From Serratia sp. Ag1 (lineage in GTDB: Bacteria; Pseudomonadota; Gammaproteobacteria; Enterobacterales; Enterobacteriaceae): DNA of 64,000 nucleotides. The position numbers and the translations under genes were made by a program. Of this stretch, positions 52,201 through 60,768 are shown piece after piece. Every line of letters begins with the position of its first letter. Positions within the stretch are counted from its first letter, which is position 1. Under the pieces are notes generated by a model. It was not told the origin of the DNA. It saw nothing but the letters and a program-made list of their open reading frames with translations, and searched no databases. Location of the stretch: the NCBI RefSeq assembly GCF_000743355.1, contig NZ_JQEI01000018.1, positions 1-64,000 on the forward strand, given 5' to 3'.

Positions 52201-55200
52201 ACTCCTGCTTGGTAAGCACAGAAATATACCGTTGCTCAATCAACACCCGTTTCAGATCGGGTAATGCAATCTGCTGCAACGCGGGATCGACGGCAATCAC
52301 GTTCAGGTGACGCACCGCATCACGGTTGATATAGCCTAAATCCCCGTCCGATTTCACCCCGATCAGGTAATCATAAGGTGACACCAACACCCGCGCAGTG
52401 GCAGCAACAGAACGCCCACCACCGGCAACAAACGCCTCAGACAACAACTGCAGTTGGTAAGTCGCATCCGCATAGGACTTCAGATCCAGCGGAATATTCG
52501 CCACACCCTGTTCATTGGTCGTTCTCTCTTCCAGCTCGGTTTCAAAACCGTCACTGTTCTGGCGGTTCTCGTAGAAGGTGTAATCAGGGAACCGATCGAA
52601 ACTCGGATACATCGGCCTCAGCGTCAACGTTGAAGTGACTCGGCGATCTTGCGCTGGCGTGCCGAACAGATTCTGCACATCAATGTTCGCTTGCAATTCA
52701 GAGGGTTTCACCCATCCTTGCTGGCGATTCGGCGTCAATTCCAGCTTCACTTTCAACTGATCGGGCTCAAACTCTTTCACATTCACTGCGGTATGACCAA
52801 GCAGCGCCGTTGTGTCATTATTCTTGCCGACCAAATACAGATAGACGTTCCATTCCCCCGTAGGCGCGTTCTCGTCAGTGGTATAGCTCAATTCGTTGAA
52901 ACCGCTGCTGCCGAGAGTCAGCGGCACCGTGGTCATCAACTTGTCGCGCGGATCGCGGATCTCGGCACGCACCGGTACACCGGCAAGAGCCACACTCCAA
53001 TCAGCAGCGCGGGTGATCAGGCCGATATTGAAGGTATCCCCTGGCCGATAAACGCCCCGGTCAGAGAACAGGTAACTGTTCAAAGTGCGCGGATCGACCG
53101 GCGTTTCTTCCCCCGCAATATCAAAACGTGAGAAATCCAACCCACGATCGTTATAGTCACCGGTTGGCAGGAAGGAGACATCACCTTCTTTTTCTACCAG
53201 GAACATCACCGGTTTACGTTCGTTGGTATACACATCCAAGGCCGGGAAGCGCACATGCCCATTAGCATCGGTCGTTTGGCTGAGCAATGCAGTACCATTT
53301 TTGGCAATCACCGAGACTTTGGCATTATTTACCGGTGCTCCACTGTGGATCGACTGCACAAACACATCGCGCGTTTTATCCTGAGAGCGCTTGGCTATAA
53401 TCCCCAGATCGGTCACGACGACAAAGCGTGAATCCCCTACGCTGGGCGCATCATCGCTTTCTTCTTCGCTCTGATCGCTCTCTTCTTCTTCCGCAGCCTG
53501 TGGCTGTTTTTTCACCTCCGGCTGCCATTCCGACAGCGTCAGCAAAAATACACCACGGTGGGAGTCCGGGCTGGTGGAAAGATAACGCGAAAGATCGATC
53601 CCCTGATAATTCACTTCGCCCGGCTTATCATTGTTGATTACCGTCTGGTATTGGAAGTGCTCGGTAAAATATTCGTCATTGAGTTGGTTAAACTGCGCCG
53701 AAGAGTATTCACTGCTTTTGAAAGAGACAATGTGTTGTAACTGGCTCGGGATCACCCGTTTGATGTCTAAACGCAGGCCCGGTACGTTACGGGCTGCAAC
53801 GCTGATCTGTTTATCACCGTTAACCGACAGCAACGCCCCCTGCGACATAAACTGCAAAGACTTCGGATAATCGGGCACTTCGACAATGCGATAAACCTTT
53901 TCCGGCATTTTATAACCACCGGATGAAGTCATCAGGGCATCAATCTCTATCAGCATAAAGCGGTGGGCTGGTGCATCAAACTTAAAGCTGAACTGCGGCT
54001 GATAGCTTTCTTCCGCCTCGTTAAGCGTGAGGTTCAACGGCGTTGACTGCGCGAGTACGCTATTGTCAACGCTCTGGACATCCCAGCGATAAAATTGATT
54101 TGGCTCCTGATCGGCCTCAGAATCGTCAGGATCATGCTGCGGCAGTAACCAGGCTTTGACGGCACGCCCGACATCGCTATCTCTCACCGCGTCGCTGAAC
54201 GCCACAATCAGCGCTCGCTGGCCTTGAGCTCCATCAGCATCCACTACCTGCGCATTAACCTCCTTCACTGCCAAGCTGTACAACGTTGGCACGGCGACCC
54301 GGTTATCTTTAGTCTCCGTAGTGGCATTACCAGGCACCACGGATTTAACCCCTTGGCCGATAGTGAGATGCACCGAGCCACCGTGATCCAGCGCTTTCAG
54401 CGGTTGCGAATGCACCCAGGCGTTCAGTTTTTTCTCGTCATAGACCAAAGAGAAATTCAGCTGCTGTTCCGATTTGGCCTTAGCTTCCGTCAGCCCCAGC
54501 GCGAGCTGCTTTTCGAAGCTCGCCACATCAACAGGCGCATTGAATTTTACGTTAAAGATAGCGCTACGTTTTTGTGGATCTTGTGGGTCTTGATAGTATT
54601 CGGCTTTCCCCAACTGATAACCAAACGCTGGCACGCTAAAGCTGTAGCGCGTGTCGTTGAGCTTAATTTGTGGAGCAAGTAAAACGGCAGGCTCGAGCTT
54701 AATCTCGTATTTCGCGCCCATCGGTAACGGATTTTTCGGTGTGAAGACCAGAGTCCAGGCATTACGCCATTGCCATTGCCCCTCTGTGGCCGGGCTAAGC
54801 GTAATCCCTTTTTCTACGGCTTTGCCAACATCGGTCAGCGGAGCAACCGAATTGCGGAAAGCGAGAACCACTTCCTGCCTAGTGGGCTTCGCCAAGGCAT
54901 AATTGATCGGTTCGGGGTCGGCAACCTTCACGCTGGTTTCCTGATATACCATAGGTGCCGGTTCGAGCGGTTGTGGCCGATTCAACCACCAGTTCCAACC
55001 GTAAAATGCCCCACCGACTGCGCACAGCAATACCAATAGCGACAAGCTGATGGCTTTTGGATAGTTGTCCACCCCGCGTTCCAAGCACAGAAAACCGCGC
55101 CTCAACCCACCTGACAGCGCCACGATCCAAGCGGGAGCATTCCAGTTAACGTTACCGACTACCGGCTTGAGCAACCGCCCCAGTAACCCCAGGATCAGTG

Positions 55201-55267
55201 CCAATAAGCGAAATACGCCTTTTATCAACGTAAAAGGCAGACGAAGGATGAACTTTAATAAATCCAT
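49277..55267 (-). CDS. membrane-anchored bacterial alpha-2-macroglobulin
   Basis: This 1996-aa protein is a periplasmic protease trap. The thioester motif C1514-S-E-Q lies in YPYYCSEQIVSRSI, with a helical TED domain after it. MG domains fill the N-terminal two thirds, and DRGVYRPGDTFNIGLITRAAD is a typical MG/bait-region entry motif. Instead of a lipobox it has an amphipathic start and a membrane segment (about 72-91), so it is anchored in the inner membrane. E. coli YfhM is a ~1650-aa lipoprotein with CLEQ. Pairing with pbpC suggests protection of the wall and membrane against attacking proteases. An acidic insert (EEEESDQSEEESDDAPS) lies near residue 600. Confidence 0.92.
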   Translation of the reverse strand: MDLLKFILRLPFTLIKGVFRLLALILGLLGRLLKPVVGNVNWNAPAWIVALSGGLRRGFLCLERGVDNYPKAISLSLLVLLCAVGGAFYGWNWWLNRPQPLEPAPMVYQETSVKVADPEPINYALAKPTRQEVVLAFRNSVAPLTDVGKAVEKGITLSPATEGQWQWRNAWTLVFTPKNPLPMGAKYEIKLEPAVLLAPQIKLNDTRYSFSVPAFGYQLGKAEYYQDPQDPQKRSAIFNVKFNAPVDVASFEKQLALGLTEAKAKSEQQLNFSLVYDEKKLNAWVHSQPLKALDHGGSVHLTIGQGVKSVVPGNATTETKDNRVAVPTLYSLAVKEVNAQVVDADGAQGQRALIVAFSDAVRDSDVGRAVKAWLLPQHDPDDSEADQEPNQFYRWDVQSVDNSVLAQSTPLNLTLNEAEESYQPQFSFKFDAPAHRFMLIEIDALMTSSGGYKMPEKVYRIVEVPDYPKSLQFMSQGALLSVNGDKQISVAARNVPGLRLDIKRVIPSQLQHIVSFKSSEYSSAQFNQLNDEYFTEHFQYQTVINNDKPGEVNYQGIDLSRYLSTSPDSHRGVFLLTLSEWQPEVKKQPQAAEEEESDQSEEESDDAPSVGDSRFVVVTDLGIIAKRSQDKTRDVFVQSIHSGAPVNNAKVSVIAKNGTALLSQTTDANGHVRFPALDVYTNERKPVMFLVEKEGDVSFLPTGDYNDRGLDFSRFDIAGEETPVDPRTLNSYLFSDRGVYRPGDTFNIGLITRAADWSVALAGVPVRAEIRDPRDKLMTTVPLTLGSSGFNELSYTTDENAPTGEWNVYLYLVGKNNDTTALLGHTAVNVKEFEPDQLKVKLELTPNRQQGWVKPSELQANIDVQNLFGTPAQDRRVTSTLTLRPMYPSFDRFPDYTFYENRQNSDGFETELEERTTNEQGVANIPLDLKSYADATYQLQLLSEAFVAGGGRSVAATARVLVSPYDYLIGVKSDGDLGYINRDAVRHLNVIAVDPALQQIALPDLKRVLIEQRYISVLTKQESGVYKYQSKMKEVQLAEQPLALTEQGNDLTLATDKPGDFVLVIEDAQGKVLNRVAYSVAGNANLSRSLDRNAELKLKLNQAEYQPGEEIEVSINAPYTGSGLITIEKDRVYGWQWFHSDTTSSVQKIRVPAGMEGNGYVNVQFVRDVNSSEIFMSPLSYGVMPFKISTRARQNNLEVLAPAVIKPGENLAMTVKTDGPQQVALFAVDEGILQVARYRLKDPLEYFFRKRELRVESSQILDLILPEFSKLMALTAAPGGDAGEGLDLNLNPFKRKRDKPVAYWSGITEVNGEQQFDYPVPDYFNGKIRVMAISVTPDKIGKAQTSATVRDNFIMTPNVPAMVAPGDEFDVSVGVSNNLEGLNGQAVAVSIQLTPPPQLEVIGNAEHSLSLAEKREGVVSFRLRAKSALGDAPLVFDARYGDKTSRRTISTSVRPAMPYRTQSVMGRMNGSSQNIDNLRQMFDAYAQRRAAVSYSPLVLTSGLAQYLADYPYYCSEQIVSRSIPLMLQGQHPEMNSGLSQAEVSKQLKNLLGVLRSRQNDSGAIGAWRSSPDTDPFVTPYVVQYLLEAKAAGYALPADMLDDANDALRELAASRYDDLYHLRLRTWAVYLLTLQGEITTNSLAAVQDTLQKLYPESWKADLSALYLASSYRLLKMDDEANALLQPSWNQLSKAYNKAWWTQNYFDPLVQDATRLYLITRHFPEKVSAIPPQVLENMVRALREERYTTYSSAMSILALESYSAQVTAQSSSADTLKIVQTSKRSDVDPQLISALEGRFIKGQFTADAQAIHFENTRDAPAWYVVTQAGYDLAAPQKAISRGLEITRDYTDEQGKPLTQVTLGQKINVHLKIRANSKEGQDNLAIVDLLPGGFEVVQQTPPPPEESEDEGNDEADAGWQSPLAASGSTWAPDYSDIREDRVIIYGSATTDVQEFVYQIKATNTGSFVIPPAYGEAMYDREVQAVSVSSGKLVVVPAKN

Positions 55268-55293
55268 TATTGCAGCACCTTATGATCCCTGAA

Positions 55294-55326
55294 AACGCCC
55301 AAGCAACTTGAAGTATAACGGGTATA
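55294..55326. repeat. truncated ERIC end
   Basis: The 29 bases at 55298-55326 differ at only two positions from the right end of the complete ERIC (45367-45395), ending in GGGTATA. The rest of the element is missing. It lies in the 68-bp spacer between yqcC and the alpha-2-macroglobulin gene. Confidence 0.65.
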
Positions 55327-55335
55327 AACGGTGAA

Positions 55336-55665
55336 TTACTCGGGGTCAACATTCAATAACACATCCAGACGCTGCAGCAATACTAGCAATGGCATACAAT
55401 CTGGCAGCCGATCTTTCATCGCCACTTCAAAATAAGGCGCAATCATAAAGCGCGTTGGCAATGGGGCCTGAGCATCCAGTAACGCCATCATCCGTGGCAA
55501 CAGCACCCATTGTAGCCACTCTTCTGCCCGCATCCTATCGACACAGAAAGGCTCCGAGCTGGAGAAAGCCTCTGGCTCAGGGGGAGTTGCCTGCCACAGC
55601 GCCAAATCCCGCATGGCTTGTTCAATCGCCTGCAAACTATGACGAACCTGGTTTTCTATACTCAT
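55336..55665 (-). CDS. yqcC: YqcC family protein
   Basis: This 109-aa protein equals E. coli YqcC in length. It shares the segments PEAFSSSEPFCVDRMRAEEWLQWVLLPRMMALLDAQAPLPTRFMIAPYFEVAM (compare EWLQWVLIPRM and LPGAFAVAPYYEMAL in E. coli). It has no assigned role. The ATG at 55665 is preceded by GGGAAGG. It would normally be followed by truC; here truC is about 13 kb away and a giant alpha-2-macroglobulin gene follows instead. Confidence 0.88.
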   Translation of the reverse strand: MSIENQVRHSLQAIEQAMRDLALWQATPPEPEAFSSSEPFCVDRMRAEEWLQWVLLPRMMALLDAQAPLPTRFMIAPYFEVAMKDRLPDCMPLLVLLQRLDVLLNVDPE

Positions 55666-55821
55666 TTGCCTTCCCAAACTGTGTAGCCCTGATTGATAGG
55701 CACAAAAGCATAACATTTAAGCCGTGTGCGCCCCAACATCACTGAGTTGTCGATATCTGCATATTTTATCTGGTGACGCCACGCGCGACACGGCACAATA
55801 CGCCCACTCAAAATCACACAG

Positions 55822-57069
55822 ATGAAAGACATGTCCGAAATCTCATCAATAAAAAATCACGCGACGCCCGGTAAAGCCATGTTGGCTTCGGTTACCGGTT
55901 ATGCAATGGATGGCTTCGATTTGCTGATACTCGGCTTTATGCTGCCAGTGATCACCTCCGAGTTAGGCTTAACCTCATCAGAAGCCGGTTCACTGGTGAC
56001 TTGGACGCTGATCGGCGCAGTGATTGGTGGCGTCATTTTCGGCCACCTCAGCGACCGTTTCGGGCGTATTCGCATTCTGACTCTCACCATTTTAATGTTC
56101 TCCCTGTTTACCGGTCTGTGTGCAATCGCTGTCGGTTATTGGGATCTGCTCGCTTACCGCACGTTAGCCGGTATCGGGCTGGGGGGTGAATTTGGCATCG
56201 GTATGGCGCTGATCGCCGAAGCCTGGCCTGCAGAGAAACGCAACCGTGCTTCCGCCTACGTCGGCATGGGTTGGCAACTCGGCGTGCTTGCTGCCGCGTT
56301 CCTCACCCCGCTGTTACTGCCTTATATCGGCTGGCGTGGCATGTTCCTGGTTGGCCTGCTACCAGCACTGGTTTCTTTCCTTATCCGACGCACCATGGGG
56401 GAACCCAAAGAATTTGTGCAGCAGCAAACCGGTGAACAGCATCTCTCCTTCACTCAGCGGGTAAAACTGCTATTCAAGGATCGTGCAACAGGCAGAGCGA
56501 GCCTGGGGATTTTTATTCTATGCTCGGTGCAAAACTTCGGTTATTACGGGCTGATGATTTGGATGCCGACCTATCTGGCAAAAAACTTTGGTTTTTCGCT
56601 GACCAAATCCGGTGTTTGGACGGCGGTCACCGTGCTCGGTATGACCTTCGGCATTTGGCTGTTCGGGATCCTGGCTGACCGCTTCCCACGCTGGAAGATT
56701 TTCATCATCTACCAGATTGGGGCAGTCGTCATGGTGATTTGCTATGCCCAGCTTAGCGACCCAACCTTGATGCTGTTTGCTGGCGCCTTGATGGGGGTCT
56801 TCGTTAACGGCATGATCGGGGGATATGGCGCTTTGATTTCGGATACTTACCCGGTACAGGCACGTGCTACGGCGCAAAATATCCTGTTTAACCTGGGGCG
56901 TGGCGTTGGCGGTTTGGGGCCATTAGTGATTGGCGCGCTGGTGACACAGGTTTCCTTCACTGCAGCCATCACCCTGTTGGCGGGGATTTATCTGTTGGAT
57001 ATTTACGCGACCCTGTTCCTCTTGCCGAAGAAACAAAGCACTGGCGATGTGCTAGGAGCGATTGGTTAG
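55822..57069 (+). CDS. MFS transporter, aromatic acid/sugar-acid symporter type
   Basis: This 415-aa inner-membrane protein has about 12 hydrophobic segments. The loop 2-3 motif GHLSDRFGRIRILT and its repeat GILADRFPRWK in the second half are MFS signatures. SVTGYAMDGFDLLILGFMLPVI in helix 1 is typical of the AAHS/MHS aromatic-acid:proton symporters. The substrate is unknown. Two ATG codons (55822, 55831) are possible. It is divergent from yqcC and ends just before the csrB terminator. Confidence 0.87.
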   Translation: MKDMSEISSIKNHATPGKAMLASVTGYAMDGFDLLILGFMLPVITSELGLTSSEAGSLVTWTLIGAVIGGVIFGHLSDRFGRIRILTLTILMFSLFTGLCAIAVGYWDLLAYRTLAGIGLGGEFGIGMALIAEAWPAEKRNRASAYVGMGWQLGVLAAAFLTPLLLPYIGWRGMFLVGLLPALVSFLIRRTMGEPKEFVQQQTGEQHLSFTQRVKLLFKDRATGRASLGIFILCSVQNFGYYGLMIWMPTYLAKNFGFSLTKSGVWTAVTVLGMTFGIWLFGILADRFPRWKIFIIYQIGAVVMVICYAQLSDPTLMLFAGALMGVFVNGMIGGYGALISDTYPVQARATAQNILFNLGRGVGGLGPLVIGALVTQVSFTAAITLLAGIYLLDIYATLFLLPKKQSTGDVLGAIG

Positions 57070-57123
57070 TAACGGTGATTAATTATCAGCAACTTTAATC
57101 ATTGCAGACGATCAGGTACCAAT

Positions 57124-57480
57124 AAAAAAGTTGGGGGCACTGCGTTAACAGTGCCCCCGGTTCGCTTTATAGCTATCCCGCTAAACAGTGTGCTCCCTGC
57201 TCAATCCCTGAAAACTTTTCCTTTGGCCATCCTGACCAAACAATCCTTGCTATGTCCTGTAACATCGTCCTGATGCGGTTCCAAAGTCTTCCTGACCCAC
57301 CAGCAGTCCTGCGCCAGCTCTCAATCTCCGTCCTGGAGGTGTCCTTGGTTTCTATCCTGAAACATCCTGGGCATCATCCTGATACCAATCCTTCTCACTC
57401 TTCCTGAGTGCATCCATTTCTTCGTCCTGAAGCCACATCATCCTGATGTTTCCTGCTCCAACCGTTCCTATCCGGTAGAC
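57124..57480 (-). ncRNA. csrB: CsrB small RNA (CsrA antagonist)
   Basis: The minus strand carries about 25 GGA trinucleotides, at least 13 of them as CAGGA, many in small stem-loop loops. This is the signature of CsrB, which titrates the RNA-binding regulator CsrA. The 3' end is a strong terminator: a GGGGGCACT/AGTGCCCCC stem (57133-57158) followed by a T-run. The segments AACATCAGGATGATG, GGACACCTCCAGGA, GGTGGGTCAGGAAG and GAGCAGGGAGCA match E. coli CsrB. The length of about 357 nt is close to the E. coli 369. The 5' end is approximate (57470-57482). E. coli csrB also lies between syd and yqcC. Confidence 0.95.
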
Positions 57481-57630
57481 ATAAGATCGCTTAATTCTTT
57501 CCTTCTCACAAGGCTCTATAAGACAAATCACATTAAACTTTATTAAGCTATTGCCCGAAGTCCAATTTAACTTATTGATCTGGATAACAATAAGTCCAAT
57601 ACAAGCCACCGGTCAGGAAAAATTAAAAGC

Positions 57631-57664
57631 GATCTCTTACAGCCTTTGTAAGAGATCTCTCACA
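57631..57664 (-). promoter_or_regulatory. UvrY (GacA-type) binding region upstream of csrB
   Basis: TGTAAGAGATCTCTCACA (57647-57664) is a close match to the 18-bp UvrY/GacA palindrome that lies far upstream of csrB genes. It is about 165-185 bp upstream of the csrB 5' end. A perfect 10-bp inverted repeat (GATCTCTTAC 57631-57640 and GTAAGAGATC 57648-57657) overlaps it, giving three alternating half-sites. Phosphorylated UvrY of the BarA-UvrY system would turn csrB on. Confidence 0.82.
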
Positions 57665-57687
57665 CCCATTCGATGCAAAAAGGAAGT

Positions 57688-58236
57688 CTAATCCAGGGTC
57701 GGGCACAGCATGCCGAGAAAATCAGACAATGACTCAGACAGTAAAGTACGTTTATCGCTGCCAAAATGCTCGAGCACCACATTACCACTGACGTTACACA
57801 GCGACACCATCGTCATCTCTGATGCTGTCGTCGCCAAAAAGAGCGTAGGAGAAAGTTTGAGGCGTCTCTGAGTCACCAGATGGCCGATCAGGTTCTCCTG
57901 TAGGCGGATGAAATCCTCCTCGCTCCATACCTGCAACAGCATCATTTGATGTTCTGCAAACCGGGCCCCCATATCCCCCGCATATTGCTGAGTATAAAAC
58001 GTATGGATATCCGGCTGCAGTTGCAGTTCCAGTGCATTTTCCACCTTCACCAACGTCGCCTCAGGGGTAAACGGCTGCGGCAACCACAAGACGCGATCGT
58101 CACGGTTTTCTACAATACAGGGGGAGGCAACACCATATAGCTCCTGGCTTGCGGGCGCATGGCCACGCTGCTGCTGCCAAAGATCGACATAACGCTGGGT
58201 AAATTCACGCAGTGCGTGCGATACATCCTGGTCCAT
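57688..58236 (-). CDS. syd: SecY-interacting protein Syd
   Basis: Syd binds cytoplasmic faces of SecY and is thought to proofread the translocon. The 182-aa protein (E. coli 181) shares [51 protein letters not shown] and an acidic surface. I chose the ATG at 58236 on homology ([20 protein letters not shown]). A longer frame to 58320 overlaps queF. The ribosome site is weak (GAGAAAAA). It is divergent from queF with 63 bp between starts. Confidence 0.92.
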   Translation of the reverse strand: MDQDVSHALREFTQRYVDLWQQQRGHAPASQELYGVASPCIVENRDDRVLWLPQPFTPEATLVKVENALELQLQPDIHTFYTQQYAGDMGARFAEHQMMLLQVWSEEDFIRLQENLIGHLVTQRRLKLSPTLFLATTASEMTMVSLCNVSGNVVLEHFGSDKRTLLSESLSDFLGMLCPTLD

Positions 58237-58299
58237 ATTTTTTCTCGCATACGGTAAACTGGCGGCCATTGTACCTTTCCAAGACCAAGGTGACAGCTT

Positions 58300-59145
58300 A
58301 TGTCCTCTTCTCAAGACCATCAGGCCCTGTCGGCGTTAACGCTGGGCAAACCCACCGCTTACCATGACCATTACGATGCCACTTTGCTGCAAGCGGTTCC
58401 ACGCAGTATGAACCGTGAGCCCTTGGGGCTTTACCCCGACAATCTCCCGTTCCACGGTGCCGATATCTGGACGCTGTATGAACTCTCCTGGCTGAATGCC
58501 AAAGGCCTGCCGCAGGTCGCCGTTGGCGAAATCAGCCTGAACGCCAGCAGCATCAACCTGATCGAATCCAAAAGCTTCAAACTCTATCTCAACAGTTTTA
58601 ACCAGACCCACTTCCCTGATTGGGAAACAGTGCGCAATACGCTGCAACGCGACTTGTCGGCTTGCGCACAAGGGGAGGTCAGCGTCACCCTATACAGCCT
58701 GGATCAGCTCGAAGGCTCACCCATCGCTCATTTCAGTGGTGAATGTATTGATGGGCAGGATATCAGCATCGATGACTATAAATTCAACGCTGATTACCTG
58801 CAAGGAGCCACCAGCGAGCACTGGGTGGAAGAAACGCTGGTCAGCCATCTGCTGAAATCCAATTGCCTGATCACCCATCAGCCTGACTGGGGCTCCGTAC
58901 AAATCCGTTATCGCGGCCCGCAGATCAACCGTGAAGCCCTGCTGCGTTACCTGGTGTCCTTTCGCCATCACAACGAGTTTCATGAGCAATGCGTTGAGCG
59001 CATTTTCAACGATCTGCTGCGCTTCTGCCAGCCGGAGCATCTGAGCGTTTACGCACGCTATACCCGACGTGGCGGGTTGGATATCAACCCGTGGCGCAGC
59101 AATGTTCTCTTCGAACCGAACCATGGCCGTCTAGCCCGCCAATAA
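58300..59145 (+). CDS. queF: NADPH-dependent 7-cyano-7-deazaguanine reductase
   Basis: QueF reduces preQ0 to preQ1 in queuosine synthesis. The 281-aa protein is the two-domain type with tandem T-fold domains. The NADPH motif [14 protein letters not shown] lies in the first half. Catalytic Cys189 and Asp196 are in [19 protein letters not shown] precedes the start. The remaining queuosine genes are not in this window. Confidence 0.97.
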   Translation: MSSSQDHQALSALTLGKPTAYHDHYDATLLQAVPRSMNREPLGLYPDNLPFHGADIWTLYELSWLNAKGLPQVAVGEISLNASSINLIESKSFKLYLNSFNQTHFPDWETVRNTLQRDLSACAQGEVSVTLYSLDQLEGSPIAHFSGECIDGQDISIDDYKFNADYLQGATSEHWVEETLVSHLLKSNCLITHQPDWGSVQIRYRGPQINREALLRYLVSFRHHNEFHEQCVERIFNDLLRFCQPEHLSVYARYTRRGGLDINPWRSNVLFEPNHGRLARQ

Positions 59146-59363
59146 TGCGAGACAGTGCTCAACAACTGAGCTAACGAACGGTTTATATTGGTAAAAATCC
59201 GGGGACGGCGGTAAGGTTAAATCAAGAGTGTCTGCCATTTAGCCCGATATTCTGGCAGGAAATTCAAAATCCTTATCGCAGCGTGCAAAAGATCAATGCA
59301 CAAAAGCTGCGCTGTTGCGGTATGGATTATTACCGCCCCAGAGTGGGCGTAAAGGAGTGACCT

Positions 59364-60716
59364 TTGATTACACATATCAGCCCGCTTGGCTCTATGGATC
59401 TGCTGTCGCAGCTAGAAGTCGACATGCTAAAGCGTACCGCTAGCAGCGATCTGTACCGTTTATTCCGCAACTGCTCTCTGGCCGTCTTGAACTCCGGCAG
59501 CCAGACTGACAGCAGCAAGCAATTGCTGTCTCGCTATGAAACCTTTGATATCAACGTGTTGCGCCGTGAACGTGGGGTGAAACTGGAACTGGTCAACCCA
59601 CCTGAAGACGCCTTCGTTGATGGCCGTATCATCCGCTCACTGCAGGCTAACCTGTTTGCCGTTTTACGCGACATTCTGTTCGTACATGGGCAGCTTGTCA
59701 GCGCGAGGCACTTTCAGGAAGACCCTATTCATATCACCAATCTGGTGTTTTCCATCCTGCGTAATGCCCGCACCCTGCACCTTGATGAAGACCCTAACCT
59801 GGTGGTGTGTTGGGGGGGGCACTCGATCAATGAAAATGAATATCTGTATGCCCGCAAAGTGGGCAGCCAGTTGGGCCTGCGCGAACTGAACATCTGCACC
59901 GGCTGTGGGCCGGGAGCGATGGAAGCCCCGATGAAAGGGGCCGCCGTCGGCCATGCGCAGCAGCGCTACCGCAACAGCCGCTTTATTGGTATGACCGAGC
60001 CCTCCATCATCGCCGCAGAGCCGCCTAATCCACTGGTGAATGAACTGGTGATTATGCCGGATATCGAAAAGCGCCTGGAAGCCTTTGTGCGTATCGCCCA
60101 CGGCATCATCATCTTCCCTGGTGGGGTTGGTACCGCAGAAGAATTACTGTATCTGCTGGGCATTCTGATGAACCCGGAAAACAGCGAGCAAGTGCTGCCG
60201 CTGATTCTGACGGGGCCGAAAGAGAGCGCCGACTACTTCCGCGTGCTTGATGAGTTCATCATGAATACGTTGGGCGATGACGCGCGCCGTCATTACACCA
60301 TCATCATTGACGATCCGGCAGAAGTTGCCCGTCAGATGAAGAAAGCCATGCCTTTGGTGAAAGAGAACCGCCGTAATAGCGGTGATGCTTACAGCTTTAA
60401 CTGGTCGATTCGTATTGCACCGGATCTGCAACTGCCGTTTGAGCCAACCCATGAAAACATGGCCAACCTCAACCTGTATCCGAATCAACCCGCAGAAAAG
60501 CTGGCGGCGGCACTGCGCCGGGCGTTTTCCGGCATTGTAGCTGGCAACGTCAAAGAGAATGGCATTCATGCCATTGAGCAGTTTGGCCCTTACAAACTGC
60601 ACGGTGATACGCAGATGATGAAGCAGATGGACAGTCTGTTGCAGGGCTTTGTCGCCCAGCACCGCATGAAACTGCCAGGGACCGCTTATGTCCCCTGTTA
60701 TGAGATTGTGGCCTGA
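59364..60716 (+). CDS. ppnN: pyrimidine/purine nucleotide 5'-monophosphate nucleosidase
   Basis: PpnN (YgdH) hydrolyses nucleoside monophosphates such as GMP to base and ribose 5-phosphate and is activated by ppGpp. The 450-aa protein has an N-terminal alarmone-binding region and the LOG-family motif [16 protein letters not shown] (about residue 250) with a [15 protein letters not shown] segment. The start is TTG at 59364 with AAGGAG upstream, giving the conserved [19 protein letters not shown] strong terminator follows. Confidence 0.95.
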   Translation: MITHISPLGSMDLLSQLEVDMLKRTASSDLYRLFRNCSLAVLNSGSQTDSSKQLLSRYETFDINVLRRERGVKLELVNPPEDAFVDGRIIRSLQANLFAVLRDILFVHGQLVSARHFQEDPIHITNLVFSILRNARTLHLDEDPNLVVCWGGHSINENEYLYARKVGSQLGLRELNICTGCGPGAMEAPMKGAAVGHAQQRYRNSRFIGMTEPSIIAAEPPNPLVNELVIMPDIEKRLEAFVRIAHGIIIFPGGVGTAEELLYLLGILMNPENSEQVLPLILTGPKESADYFRVLDEFIMNTLGDDARRHYTIIIDDPAEVARQMKKAMPLVKENRRNSGDAYSFNWSIRIAPDLQLPFEPTHENMANLNLYPNQPAEKLAAALRRAFSGIVAGNVKENGIHAIEQFGPYKLHGDTQMMKQMDSLLQGFVAQHRMKLPGTAYVPCYEIVA

Positions 60717-60726
60717 TCATCAACCC

Positions 60727-60755
60727 GGGCGGCGTAACAGCCGCCCCTCTTTTTT
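60727..60755 (+). terminator. terminator after ppnN
   Basis: A 7-bp stem (GGGCGGC / GCCGCCC) with a 6-base loop is followed by CTCTTTTTT. It lies 11 bp past the ppnN stop and only 14 bp before the xni start, so xni probably depends on read-through or on a promoter within ppnN. Confidence 0.9.
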
Positions 60756-60768
60756 CCGATGCCGCCCG

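Noticed and set aside
42208-55335. Genomic island or integrative element
   Set aside because: There is no integrase, transposase, tRNA target or flanking direct repeat, and the genes look compositionally similar to their neighbours by eye. A rearrangement is more likely than a mobile element.
57200-57480. Repeated TCCTG-type motifs resembling a short repeat or CRISPR array
   Set aside because: Spacing is irregular and there are no constant repeats or spacers. On the other strand they are the CAGGA loops of CsrB.
57352-57609. 85-codon open frame between the MFS gene and syd
   Set aside because: It lies across the csrB RNA and its promoter; the GGA repeats explain the sequence better than a protein does.
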